In this document: one piece after another, positions 17,132 through 26,079 of the stretch
Layout of the letters: every line of letters starts with the position of its first letter
How positions within the stretch are numbered: position 1 is the stretch's first letter
From: Actinocorallia populi
GTDB taxonomy: Bacteria; Actinomycetota; Actinomycetes; Streptosporangiales; Streptosporangiaceae
NCBI RefSeq assembly: GCF_002995495.1
Contig: NZ_PVZV01000001.1
Span: 372,001 to 436,000, forward strand
Length of the DNA: 64,000 nt
Reading direction: 5' to 3'
Made by a program: the position numbers and the translations under genes
Notes under the pieces: model-generated
Databases searched by the model: none
The model's input: the letters and a program-made list of their open reading frames with translations, nothing else
What the model was told of the DNA's origin: nothing

Positions 17132-18352
17132 ATGACGACACGAGCAGTAGTGACCGGACTCGGGCTGGCGGCGCCGAACGGCCTGGGCCCCACCTCGTAC
17201 TGGCGCGCCCTGATGCGCGGGCAGTCGGGCATCAAGGAGGTCACCAGGTTCGACGCCTCCCGCTACCGGACCAGGCTCGGCGGCGAGGTCCCGGACTTCG
17301 AAGCCGGACGCCACCTGCAGAACCGCCTCCTGCCGCAGACCGACCACATGACCCGGATGTCGCTGGCGGCGACCGACTGGGCGCTGCGCGCGGCGGGGAT
17401 CAAGCAGGGCGACATCCCCGAGAACGAGATGGGCGTCGTCACCGCGGCGGCGGGCGGCGGCTACGAGTTCGGCCAGCGGGAACTGGCCAAACTGCACGAC
17501 CAGGGCCCCGACCATGTCAGCGCCTACCAGTCGTTCGCCTGGTTCTACGCCGTCAACACCGGCCAGATCTCGATCCGGCACGGGATGCGCGGCTCCGGCT
17601 CGGTGGTGATCAGCGAGCAGGCCGGCGGCCTGGACGCCATCGGCCACGCCCGCCGGCTGCTGCAGGACGGGGTCAAGCTCACCCTGACCGGCGGGATCGA
17701 CAGCGCGCTGTGCCCCTGGGCGTGGGTGGCCCACCAGGCCACCGGCGACATGAGCCGAAGCGCCGACCCGACCCGCGCGTACCTGCCGTTCGACGAGCGC
17801 GCCAACGGCTACGTGCCCGGCGAAGGCGGCGCGATCATGGTGCTGGAGTCCGCGCAGTCCGCCGAGGCGCGCCTCGGCACCAAGATCTACGGCGAGGTCG
17901 CCGGATACGCCTCGACCTTCGACCCGCGCAGGCCGGGACGCCCGCCGGGCCTGCAGCGGGCCATCGAGAACGTCCTGGGCGACGCCGGCATGGACCCCTC
18001 CGACATCGACGTGGTCTTCGCCGACGCCGCCGGAGACCCGGAGAAGGACCGCCGGGAGGCCGAGGCGATCGGGGCGGTGTTCGGCCCGCGCGGCGTTCCG
18101 GTCACCGCGCCCAAGACGATGACCGGCCGGCTGTTCGCCGGCGGCGCCCCGCTCGACGTCGCCTCGGCGATGCTCTCCCTGTACTGGAGCGCGATCCCGC
18201 CGACGATCAACGTCCGCGAGGCGGTGCCGGACTACGAGCTCGACCTGGTCCTCGACCAGGCACGCTACGGCCCGCTCCGGTCGGCGCTCGTGCTCGCCCG
18301 CGGCCAGGGCGGCTTCAACTCCGCCATGATCATCAGGGAGTACCGCCCGTGA
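17132..18352 (+). CDS. Type II PKS chain length factor (KSbeta)
   Basis: 406 residues, homologous in layout to KSalpha but with Gln163 in ISEQAGGLDAIGHA where KSalpha has the catalytic Cys, the defining mark of KSbeta/CLF. It forms the heterodimer with KSalpha and sets the number of elongations. Chain length is not predicted here because gate residues cannot be aligned reliably by eye. Its stop overlaps the carboxylase start as GTGA. Confidence 0.95.
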   Translation: MTTRAVVTGLGLAAPNGLGPTSYWRALMRGQSGIKEVTRFDASRYRTRLGGEVPDFEAGRHLQNRLLPQTDHMTRMSLAATDWALRAAGIKQGDIPENEMGVVTAAAGGGYEFGQRELAKLHDQGPDHVSAYQSFAWFYAVNTGQISIRHGMRGSGSVVISEQAGGLDAIGHARRLLQDGVKLTLTGGIDSALCPWAWVAHQATGDMSRSADPTRAYLPFDERANGYVPGEGGAIMVLESAQSAEARLGTKIYGEVAGYASTFDPRRPGRPPGLQRAIENVLGDAGMDPSDIDVVFADAAGDPEKDRREAEAIGAVFGPRGVPVTAPKTMTGRLFAGGAPLDVASAMLSLYWSAIPPTINVREAVPDYELDLVLDQARYGPLRSALVLARGQGGFNSAMIIREYRP

Positions 18353-19959
18353 CGGCCGAGATGGAAGGCCTGATGACCTGGACGGACGAGCACGTCCCCG
18401 TCCAGAAGGACGACCTGCGCGCCAGGACGGAGCACCTGAACCGGCTGAAGGCGGCGATCGTCCAGGGACCGAGCGTCGAGGCCACGAAGAAGCAGCTGGC
18501 CAAGGGCAAGCTCACCGTCCGGCAGCGGCTCGAGCTGTTGTTCGACGAGGGCACCTTCATCGAGATCGAGGCCTTTCGCCGGCACCGGTCGGCCTCTTTC
18601 GGCATGGCGGACAACCGGCCCCACACCGACGGCGTCGTCGTCGGGTGGGGCTCGGTCTTCGGGCAGCGGGTCTTCGCCTACGCGCACGACTTCCGGATCT
18701 TCGGCGGAGCACTCGGCGAGGCGCACGCAGCGAAGATCCACAAACTGATGGACCTGGCGATCGCGGCCGGCGCCCCGCTGGTCAGCCTGTGCGACGGCGC
18801 CGGCGCGCGGATCCAGGAGGGGGTCACGGCCCTGGCCGGCTACGGCGGGATCTTCCGCCGCAACGCGGCCGCGTCCGGGGTCATCCCCCAGCTCAGCGTG
18901 ATCCTCGGACCGTGCGCCGGCGGCGCCGCCTACTCGCCCGCGCTGACCGACTTCGTGTTCATGGTCCGCGAGACCTCGCAGATGTTCATCACGGGCCCGG
19001 ACGTCGTCGAGGCGGTCACCGGCGAGAAGATCTCCATGGACGGGCTCGGCGGCGCGGACGTGCACGGCGCTAAGTCGGGGGTGGCGACCTTCGTCTACGA
19101 CGACGAGGCGTCGTGCATCGACGACGTCCGCTACCTGCTGTCCATGCTGCCGCCCAACAACCGGACGACGCCGGCGGTCGTCCGGTCCGGCGACCCGGCC
19201 GAGCGCAGGACGGCCGCGCTCCTGGACATCGTCCCGCTCGGCTCCGCGGAGGCCTATGACATGCACGCCGTCATCACCGAGATCGTCGATGACGGCGAGT
19301 ACGTCGAGCTGCAGGAGCACTGGGCGCAGAACCTCATCTGCGCCCTGGCCCGGATGGACGGCAGGCTGGTCGGCGTCCTGGCCAACCAGCCGATCGCGGC
19401 AGCGGGCACCCTGGACATCGACGCGTCCGTCAAGGGCGCCCGGTTCGTCCAGATGTGCGATGCGTTCAGCATTCCGCTGATCACCCTGGTGGACGTGCCC
19501 GGCTTCCTTCCCGGCCGCGAGCAGGAACACGAGGGCATCATCCGGCACGGGGCGAAGCTCCTGTACGCCTACTGCGCGGCGACCGTCCCGCGGATCCAGC
19601 TGATCCTGCGCAAGGCCTACGGCGGCGCGTACATCGTGCTGGACTCGCGCTCCATCGGGGCGGACCTCTCCCTGGCCTGGCCGACCAACGAGATCGCGGT
19701 GATGGGCGCGGAGGGCGCCGCCAACATCATCTTCCGCCGCGACATCGCCGGCTCGGACGACCCCGAGCAGACCAGGGCGGACCGGCTGGAGGAGTACAGG
19801 GAGGAGCTCATGCACCCCTACTACGCGGCCGAACGTGGCCTCGTGGACGACGTGATCGACCCGGCGGCCACCCGCACCACCCTGATCAGGGCACTGGAGA
19901 TGCTCGAGCACAAACACGTTCCGGCCGTCCTGCGCAAGCACGGAAACCCCCCGGTGTAG
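18349..19959 (+). CDS. Acyl-CoA carboxylase beta subunit, acetyl-CoA type
   Basis: 536-residue carboxyltransferase of the PccB/AccB family. The acyl-CoA-binding GAR and GPCAGGAAYSPA motifs and the YGGAYIVLDSRSIGADLSLA segment are clear. In the well-studied Streptomyces enzymes the residue after GGAY decides the substrate: Asp for propionyl-CoA, Ile for acetyl-CoA. Here it is Ile429, so malonyl-CoA supply is predicted. The biotinylated alpha subunit is not in the window and must be supplied elsewhere. It is coupled to KSbeta and followed 2 bases later by an epsilon subunit. Confidence 0.9.
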   Translation: MTAEMEGLMTWTDEHVPVQKDDLRARTEHLNRLKAAIVQGPSVEATKKQLAKGKLTVRQRLELLFDEGTFIEIEAFRRHRSASFGMADNRPHTDGVVVGWGSVFGQRVFAYAHDFRIFGGALGEAHAAKIHKLMDLAIAAGAPLVSLCDGAGARIQEGVTALAGYGGIFRRNAAASGVIPQLSVILGPCAGGAAYSPALTDFVFMVRETSQMFITGPDVVEAVTGEKISMDGLGGADVHGAKSGVATFVYDDEASCIDDVRYLLSMLPPNNRTTPAVVRSGDPAERRTAALLDIVPLGSAEAYDMHAVITEIVDDGEYVELQEHWAQNLICALARMDGRLVGVLANQPIAAAGTLDIDASVKGARFVQMCDAFSIPLITLVDVPGFLPGREQEHEGIIRHGAKLLYAYCAATVPRIQLILRKAYGGAYIVLDSRSIGADLSLAWPTNEIAVMGAEGAANIIFRRDIAGSDDPEQTRADRLEEYREELMHPYYAAERGLVDDVIDPAATRTTLIRALEMLEHKHVPAVLRKHGNPPV

Positions 19960-19961
19960 AC

Positions 19962-20159
19962 ATGGCCGAGGAGACCTGGTTCAGCGTCGTCTCCGGACGT
20001 CCGGACGAGTACGAGACGGCGGCGCTCACCGCCGTGCTGGCTCTGCTCGCCCGGCGGCCGGGGCGGCCGGAAGGCGGCGCTCCGGCCCGGCCGACGTGGT
20101 GCACGCACGCCGCGTACACGCCGCCGGGCGACTGGTCCGGCGGAGAGGATCTTTATTGA
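19962..20159 (+). CDS. Acyl-CoA carboxylase epsilon subunit
   Basis: A 65-residue protein starting 2 bases after the carboxylase beta gene. FSVVSGRPDEYETAALTAVL matches the core of actinobacterial AccE/PccE subunits, which bind the beta subunit and raise activity of the alpha-beta complex. Length and position are typical. It completes a dedicated malonyl-CoA supply pair inside the PKS operon. Confidence 0.85.
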   Translation: MAEETWFSVVSGRPDEYETAALTAVLALLARRPGRPEGGAPARPTWCTHAAYTPPGDWSGGEDLY

Positions 20160-20221
20160 TCGCAGAAAGGCGGCGTGAGAGGCTCGGGCAGGACTGACGG
20201 CGAGTCCGGCCAGGGGGTTCC

Positions 20222-20827
20222 ATGATCAAGGTAGTGCTCGCGGAGGACATGCACATCGTGCGTGCCGCCATCGTCGCTCTGCTCGAGCTGGAGAAGGACA
20301 TCGAAGTCGTCGCCGACGTCTCCTCGGGCGACGAGATCCTGGAGACCGTCAGGACCTTCCGTCCGGACGTCGCGGTCATCGACATCGACCTGCCGGGCAT
20401 CGACGGCATCACCGCCTCGCGCAAGCTGCACGAGGAACTGCCCGCGACGCGCACGCTCCTCCTCACCAGCCTCGGGCGTCCCGGCACGGTGCGCAAGGCG
20501 CTCGCGGCGAAGGTCGGGGGCTTCATCATGAAGGACGCCCCGCCCGGGGAACTGGTCAACGCGATCCGCGAGGTGGCCGCCGGCCGCCGCTACATCGACA
20601 GCCAGCTGGCCATGTCCGCCTGGGAGGACAACGGCTGCCCCCTCACCGAGCGGGAGCTGGACGTGCTGGGCAATGTCGCGAAGGGCGCCAGCCTGGAAGA
20701 GATCGCCGCCGAGCTCTTCCTCAGCATCGGCACGGTCCGCAACTACCTCGCCTCCGCGGTGACCAAGCTCAACGCCCGCAACCGCGTCGACGCCATCCGC
20801 ATCGCCGAGGCCGCCGACTGGCTCTGA
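20222..20827 (+). CDS. NarL/LuxR-type response regulator
   Basis: 201 residues: receiver domain (1-120) with Asp8/Asp9 in LAEDM, phospho-acceptor Asp54 in VIDIDLPGIDG and a conserved Lys in MKDAPPGEL, then a LuxR helix-turn-helix (about 138-195) with LTERELDVL and SIGTVRNYL. It is the apparent partner of the double histidine kinase that converges on it; the two coding regions overlap by 59 bases at their 3' ends. It starts 62 bases after the carboxylase epsilon gene, so it may be read from the PKS operon. Confidence 0.9.
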   Translation: MIKVVLAEDMHIVRAAIVALLELEKDIEVVADVSSGDEILETVRTFRPDVAVIDIDLPGIDGITASRKLHEELPATRTLLLTSLGRPGTVRKALAAKVGGFIMKDAPPGELVNAIREVAAGRRYIDSQLAMSAWEDNGCPLTERELDVLGNVAKGASLEEIAAELFLSIGTVRNYLASAVTKLNARNRVDAIRIAEAADWL

Positions 20828-23192
20828 CGTCCGTCCTGTTCCGGCCGGTCTCGGCCTTCCCCGCGCCGGCCCGGTCCGCGACCGCCACCGGCATGGTCGC
20901 CCGCACCGTGAGGCGTCCCTCGGCTCCCCGTTCGACCGTGAGGTCCCCGTCCATTTCGGCGAGGCGTTCACGGAGCTTCTGCGCGCCCTTCCATTCGGTG
21001 ACGTCATCGGCGGCGCCGTCGTGAACGATCTCCAAGGTGACCTGGCCGGAGTTCGTCCGGACCGTGATGTCGCACCGGGTCGCCATGGCGTGGCGCAGCA
21101 CGTTCGTCACGCCCTCGCGGAGAGCCGCGGCGAGCACGGTGTGCACCGGCGGGGACAGCTCACCCGGGCCGAGGACGAGATTCGCGTGGATCCCCGTCGT
21201 CATGAGGATGCGGCGCGCCTTGGAGGACTCGGTCTCGAGATCGACCTCCCGGTACCCGGCCGCGACCTCGCGGACGTCGTTCAGCGCCTGCCGGGCCACC
21301 GACAGCAGGCGCTTCAGCTCCTCTCGTGCCTCTTCGGGGTCCTCTTCGATCTTCCAGTCCGCCTCCGTGGCCCGCATGATGATCGTTGAGAGCCTGCAGC
21401 CCACCAGATCCTGCAGGTCCCGCTCGAACCGCAGCCGCTGCTCGGTGACCGCCAGGTCCGCCAGCTCCCGCCGCGCCGCATGCGCCCGGTCGGCCAGTCC
21501 GATGAGGCTGGCCAGGGCGAACACCACCACACCCGTGGCGAGCGGGGAGAAGACGCTCCAGATGACCTGGACGGCGGTGCCCCCGAACGCCGCACGAAGC
21601 GCGCTGCTGCACAGGACGACGGCAAGGACGCAGGGGATGGCCACGGGTGGACGGAAGGCGAGGAGGACGCATCCGGCCAGGATTCCCAGCAGCCCGAAGT
21701 CGACGTTCTGCAGCAGGGCGACCTGGGCCGTCGCGACACCGACGAACGCCGCGAGCACCCACCGGGTGCGGGCCGTGCCGACCCCGGGAGGCGAGGCGAG
21801 CAGGTGCCACATCACGAGCGCCGCACCGACGAGGACGCAGGCCAGGCCGAGTACCGTCGCCACGGTCCCGTCGACCGTCCCGAACACCCACATGGCGCTG
21901 CGGACGAACTCGCAGGCGAGGATGCTCGCGACCAGCGGTCGCGGATGCCGTACCGGAACGGCCGAATGCGGCCTGCGCTCCCTCGGCGGCCTGACGCGAC
22001 GGCCCCTCTCCGCCTTCACCGGTACGGACGCCGCCAGCAGGTAGGCGCCGTCGTCCCCGCTTTCCGCGGTCAGCGTTCCGCCGAGGTCTCGCACCCTGCG
22101 GCTCAGATTCGCCAGGCCGCTCCCACCGCTCTCGAGCGGGACGTGCGTCCGGGTCCTCGCCCCGTCGTTCGCGATCTTGATCGTGGCGGTGGCGCCGGAC
22201 CGTTCGAGCACCACGTCGCAGCCGGTCGCGGACGCGTGACGCAGCACGTTGGTCACGCCCTCCCGCAGCACCGTGGCGAACACCGCCTCGACCGGCTCGG
22301 GAAGCGGCCCCTCCCCTCTCGCCACGGTGAACCGCACTCCGGCCGCGGCCAGCAGCGACCGTGCCGCCTCGATCTCTTCCCGGAGCAGGAGCCGGGTGTC
22401 TCCCAGCACCACCGAACGCACGTCCGAGAGCGATCGGCGGCTGATCTCGAGAGCCTGGAAGATCTCGGCCCGTGCCCGGCCGGGGTCCGCGCCGACCAGC
22501 CGCAGAGCCACCTCGCACGTCAGCGTCAGCGCGGACAGGCCGGAGGCGAGCAGGTCGTGCAGGTCGCGGCCGAACCTCAGCCGCTCCTCCGCCACCGAAA
22601 GCCGGGCGAGGTCGGTACGCATCCTGCGCAGCATCTGGATCTCCGACCGCAGCCGCACCAGCCCGTAGAAGACCAGCCCGTACTGCATCGTCAGGACGGC
22701 CAGGTAGAGGTAGCCGATCGGCGGCTCACCGTAGTGGGCGCCCATGGCGCCGACGCTGGCGACCACCGCCGAGAAGGCGAGCCATCTCCACGGCCCCCGC
22801 AGGACCAGCAGCGCGTTGCCCGCCGTGAAGGCCTGCATCCCGAGCCACGGATAACCCACGTACAGGAAGGGAAGGTAGGCCAGGAGCGCCTGGCCCCAGA
22901 GCATCATGTGCGCGGTGACGCCGGCGGGCCGCGCGTCGATCCGGCCGAAATGACCGAGTTGGGCGGCCAGCAGGACGCAGCTGGCCAGGACCGCCACCGC
23001 CATCCGCCCGAGGCTGTCCCTGTCGGTGGCCACGTGAGTCAACGTCAGCGCGCCGTTGACACCGATGACCGTGAAGATGGCCAGCACGACCAGGCGGGGA
23101 GCCAACGGGGACGGCAGGCGTGAAACCGGACCTGCGGCCGGTGTCGAGCTCCCGGCCGGAGGTCCGGTGCGTACGGTCCCCTTCCCGATCAC
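20769..23192 (-). CDS. Fused double DesK-type histidine kinase, second half a pseudokinase
   Basis: 807 residues made of two membrane-kinase units in tandem. Unit 1: about six membrane helices (34-180), HisKA_3 dimerisation helix with His212 in GRDLHDLLASG, and an ATPase domain with N-box REGVTNVLRHA and G-box GGSGLANL. Unit 2: further helices (420-565), a second HisKA_3 helix with Gln594 in ERDLQDLVGCR where His should be, and an ATPase domain with N-box REGVTNVLRHA but a degenerate G-box. The Arg-rich last 25 residues run into the opposite gene. The GTG start overlaps the preceding stop as GTGA, tying it to the YcaO operon. Likely a two-input sensor with one active phospho-donor site. Confidence 0.85.
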   Translation of the reverse strand: MIGKGTVRTGPPAGSSTPAAGPVSRLPSPLAPRLVVLAIFTVIGVNGALTLTHVATDRDSLGRMAVAVLASCVLLAAQLGHFGRIDARPAGVTAHMMLWGQALLAYLPFLYVGYPWLGMQAFTAGNALLVLRGPWRWLAFSAVVASVGAMGAHYGEPPIGYLYLAVLTMQYGLVFYGLVRLRSEIQMLRRMRTDLARLSVAEERLRFGRDLHDLLASGLSALTLTCEVALRLVGADPGRARAEIFQALEISRRSLSDVRSVVLGDTRLLLREEIEAARSLLAAAGVRFTVARGEGPLPEPVEAVFATVLREGVTNVLRHASATGCDVVLERSGATATIKIANDGARTRTHVPLESGGSGLANLSRRVRDLGGTLTAESGDDGAYLLAASVPVKAERGRRVRPPRERRPHSAVPVRHPRPLVASILACEFVRSAMWVFGTVDGTVATVLGLACVLVGAALVMWHLLASPPGVGTARTRWVLAAFVGVATAQVALLQNVDFGLLGILAGCVLLAFRPPVAIPCVLAVVLCSSALRAAFGGTAVQVIWSVFSPLATGVVVFALASLIGLADRAHAARRELADLAVTEQRLRFERDLQDLVGCRLSTIIMRATEADWKIEEDPEEAREELKRLLSVARQALNDVREVAAGYREVDLETESSKARRILMTTGIHANLVLGPGELSPPVHTVLAAALREGVTNVLRHAMATRCDITVRTNSGQVTLEIVHDGAADDVTEWKGAQKLRERLAEMDGDLTVERGAEGRLTVRATMPVAVADRAGAGKAETGRNRTDVRASRRPRRCGWRRRGCGR

Positions 23193-23827
23193 CGGCTGAC
23201 CGGGTCAGGCAGCCGGCCGACCGTGGCCAGACCCGCTCCGACGAGGTAGGACGCCACGTCCGCGACGGCGCGCTCGTCGAGCGGCAGCGCGTCGGCGAGG
23301 TCCCGGGCCGTGCCGCCCCCGCGCATCAGCCGCCGGCCCAGCTCGGCCACCGGTGCGAGAAGGTCCACCCGATGGTGGGCCGACTCCGCGCTCATCATGC
23401 ACTGGTCGCCGTAATCCTCCAGCTCGCAGCCGGAGACGAGGGCGACGCTGCCGACCGGGGGATCGGGCCTGATGCGGAAGACGGCCCGGCTCGAGATCGG
23501 CACGACCGCCAGCACCGCGCCCTCGACGTCGGGGAGTTCGAGCGAAGCGACCACACATCCGGTCAGCTTGTCCAGAACCCTCCGCACGGCGCTCCACGCG
23601 CAGTCGGGCCGCCGGTCGCCCGTTCTCCAGCCCAGGTAGGCGTCCTCGAGTCCGGGCACGTTCTCGAGCCTGACCGGTCCCAGCGTCATCCGGCGCAGGG
23701 AGTTCCTGATCACCTCCCGGTCGTCGTCGATCCGGATGTCGCCCCAGCGGGTGCACGCGACGAGGCCGCCGTCGTCCTTGAGCTCGACATCCGCGGTCAG
23801 CGACCAGAGCGGGCGGCCGGTCAGCAT
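23189..23827 (-). CDS. Stand-alone SagB-type dehydrogenase N-terminal domain protein
   Basis: 212 residues. The pattern CTRWGDIRI, REVIRNSLRRMTLGPVRLENV, then VALVSGCELEDYGD and a C-terminal winged-helix-like stretch ending YLVGAGLATVG resembles the N-terminal half of actinobacterial SagB-family peptide dehydrogenases. Their FMN-binding nitroreductase half is absent: the gene stops where it would begin, and the next gene is the kinase. It may bind the precursor or scaffold the YcaO enzyme rather than oxidise azolines. ATG at 23827 is preferred because GAGGAG lies just upstream; a GTG at 23845 overlaps the YcaO stop. The domain call is by recollection of family sequence and is moderate. Confidence 0.55.
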   Translation of the reverse strand: MLTGRPLWSLTADVELKDDGGLVACTRWGDIRIDDDREVIRNSLRRMTLGPVRLENVPGLEDAYLGWRTGDRRPDCAWSAVRRVLDKLTGCVVASLELPDVEGAVLAVVPISSRAVFRIRPDPPVGSVALVSGCELEDYGDQCMMSAESAHHRVDLLAPVAELGRRLMRGGGTARDLADALPLDERAVADVASYLVGAGLATVGRLPDPVSR

Positions 23828-23835
23828 TCTTCTCC

Positions 23836-26046
23836 TCAGACCCACAGGGGAACGGGATTGAGTTCTTCGTAGGGGGTCGGCTCCGTACGGAGCCCCAGCT
23901 TCACGGGGACGTCATAAAGCCTGCCCGGGGCGTACCGGGCCCAGATCGGCCGCATCCCCGGAACGACGACCTTCACGGCGCTGAGCCCGACGTCCGGACG
24001 GGTCTGGTCGAGGACGAGGACCTCCATGCCGGCCGATTCCAGCAAGGACTGGAGGTGCCGGACATCGGCTGCCAGATCGAACCGTTCCTGGAACGCGTGG
24101 TCGACGCGACGGCGGGCGGGCACGGCCTGGTCCGGGAGCAGGTAGGGGCAGGACGCCGACGCGCCCTCGCCGAGCCACCGGTCGAAGTCGGGGTCTCCGC
24201 TCTCCTCCGGATCGTCCACCACCCAGGGCATGGCCTGGTTCACCTCCGTCAGCGCGCGCCGCACGGCCACCGCCGGATCCAGGTGCGCGCCGAACCCGAA
24301 CATGATGCGCTCCGGCCCCCGGACGCTTCGCGAGAACGCCGCCATCGTCGGCACGGGAAGATCGGCGGTGATGTCGAGGACCCAGACGTCGCGTCCCAGA
24401 TCCGCGTGGACCTGCCTGTGTTCGTCGATCCAGGGATCGCCCAGGTCGTCGAGATCGAATCCGGGCATGCGAAGGCGGTTGTCCCACCAGAGGGAAACGG
24501 CGTCGCGTTCGATCACCTCGAGCAGGCCCTGGAGCACCGCGTCCTCCAGCGCCGCGCCCACGGCGTTTCCGCTCGAGTCCGCCAGGCACGGCCCCGGCGC
24601 CCCGAAGTACAGCAATGACGTCGGCAGGAGCCTGTGCTCCTCCCGCGTCAAGGACCAGAGCGGGGTCCAGTCGATGACGGCCCTCTCGTCCAGCGGCTCG
24701 GGTATCGAGAGCATCCAGCCGTGGGCCCTGTTCCATTCGTCGCGGTCCCGGTACTGGCGGGCGTCGTACAGCTGGCAGGCGTCGGGATGGATCGCCCTGT
24801 CCTCGACTTCGCGGTAGCCGGCGCTGATCCGGTACTCGTCGGCGTGGAACGCCGCGGAGAACCGCTCGGCCGCCTCGCCCAGCGCACCGACCTCGGCGTC
24901 CAGCGCGGAGACGCCCTTGCCTCCGCTGGTCGCCCGGAGCACCGATTGCAGGCCTTGCAGGGACCGGGCGCGCAGAGCGAGGTTGGGGCCCGAGCGGTAG
25001 CAGTTGAAGAACCGCGGACCCCGGCTGTCGGGGACGATCCGCTCGACGATTCCGGTGACCGGGCTGATGAGGTCGCCGAACCGGCGAAGGGTGTCCTCGG
25101 CGGTGGCCGACCGGTGGCCGCCGGCCCCCCAGGCCGCCTTGGGCCGGGAGACGAGAGTCACCGGACGCTTCGCCTGGGCCTCCATCAGGCCCGGATCACC
25201 GCATGAACCGCACTGCGGCCGCACGGTCACCGGGTGATGACGGCTGGCCAGGCTGAGGCTGTCCTGGATCCAGATGCTCTTCTGACCGTGGTAGCGGACC
25301 CCCGCCAGCCACTTGGCGGCCTCCAGGGCGATCAGCTGCGCCGTGGCCGCGGTGGCGGGCGGGATGCCGACGTTCTGCGGACTGCACCGCAGGGCGGCCC
25401 GCGCCCTGCGGTGCAGTCCGACGCGCTCGGCGAGGCAGTGCCAGCAGGCCCCGTCGCCTCGGGTGAAGACCGGGCCCAGCCACAACTCCGTGCCCGTCGG
25501 CTTGGCGAGCAGCCAGGGTGTGCCTTTCTCACCGCAGGCCGCGGCGATCGCCTCCAACCCCGGATCCAGATAGTCGTCGCAGAGGACCACGGCCAGGTCG
25601 GCGCCGATGTCGGCCGAGTCCACCTTCCCCACGCCGGTTCGGCGCAGCGCCTCGGCCACGTCACCGGCTCCCGGGCTGAGCGAGACCAGGGCGACCCGGG
25701 AGGCGGCCAGGTGCCGGACCGCATCGGAACCGTCCAGCCCCGCGGCGTCCCAGTAGGCGAGGACCCCCGGCGCGACCGTCGCGTCGAGGTCGCTGTAGTG
25801 GGTGAGAAATCCGGCTTCGGCCAGCTGGCGCACCCCGTTGGCCGCCTGCTCGACGGTGAGCTCCCCCGAAGCCTCGCGGAGGATGCCCTGCAGGTCCCGC
25901 GTCCCGTCGAGCAGCTTGGCCAGGGTCGCGGCGCACGGCCCCGCCAGCGCGGTCACCGTGTCCTCCGAAAGAAGATAAGCGGCCTCGCCGTCCGCGATCT
26001 CCGCACTCAGATGACGCTTGAACCCGATTCGCGCCCTGCTTGGCAT
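23836..26046 (-). CDS. YcaO cyclodehydratase fused to E1-like (ocin-ThiF) domain
   Basis: 736 residues. Residues 20-85 resemble a RiPP recognition (PqqD-like winged helix) domain; 105-290 are E1-like with two zinc-binding pairs, Cys201/Cys204 in ACWHCL and Cys279/Cys282 in CGSC; 300-736 are YcaO with ATP-site glutamates in GEAAERF and in GNAVGAALEDAVLQGLLEVI, which runs on into ERD. The C-terminus NPVPLWV is close to the PxPxP end of azoline-forming YcaOs. Such fusions ATP-dependently cyclise Ser/Thr/Cys of a ribosomal peptide. The 49-residue peptide just upstream is the obvious candidate substrate. No TfuA partner (thioamidation) is present. Confidence 0.88.
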   Translation of the reverse strand: MPSRARIGFKRHLSAEIADGEAAYLLSEDTVTALAGPCAATLAKLLDGTRDLQGILREASGELTVEQAANGVRQLAEAGFLTHYSDLDATVAPGVLAYWDAAGLDGSDAVRHLAASRVALVSLSPGAGDVAEALRRTGVGKVDSADIGADLAVVLCDDYLDPGLEAIAAACGEKGTPWLLAKPTGTELWLGPVFTRGDGACWHCLAERVGLHRRARAALRCSPQNVGIPPATAATAQLIALEAAKWLAGVRYHGQKSIWIQDSLSLASRHHPVTVRPQCGSCGDPGLMEAQAKRPVTLVSRPKAAWGAGGHRSATAEDTLRRFGDLISPVTGIVERIVPDSRGPRFFNCYRSGPNLALRARSLQGLQSVLRATSGGKGVSALDAEVGALGEAAERFSAAFHADEYRISAGYREVEDRAIHPDACQLYDARQYRDRDEWNRAHGWMLSIPEPLDERAVIDWTPLWSLTREEHRLLPTSLLYFGAPGPCLADSSGNAVGAALEDAVLQGLLEVIERDAVSLWWDNRLRMPGFDLDDLGDPWIDEHRQVHADLGRDVWVLDITADLPVPTMAAFSRSVRGPERIMFGFGAHLDPAVAVRRALTEVNQAMPWVVDDPEESGDPDFDRWLGEGASASCPYLLPDQAVPARRRVDHAFQERFDLAADVRHLQSLLESAGMEVLVLDQTRPDVGLSAVKVVVPGMRPIWARYAPGRLYDVPVKLGLRTEPTPYEELNPVPLWV

Positions 26047-26079
26047 ACCAGCACCGAACCTTCGTTTCCGTGGCGCCGG

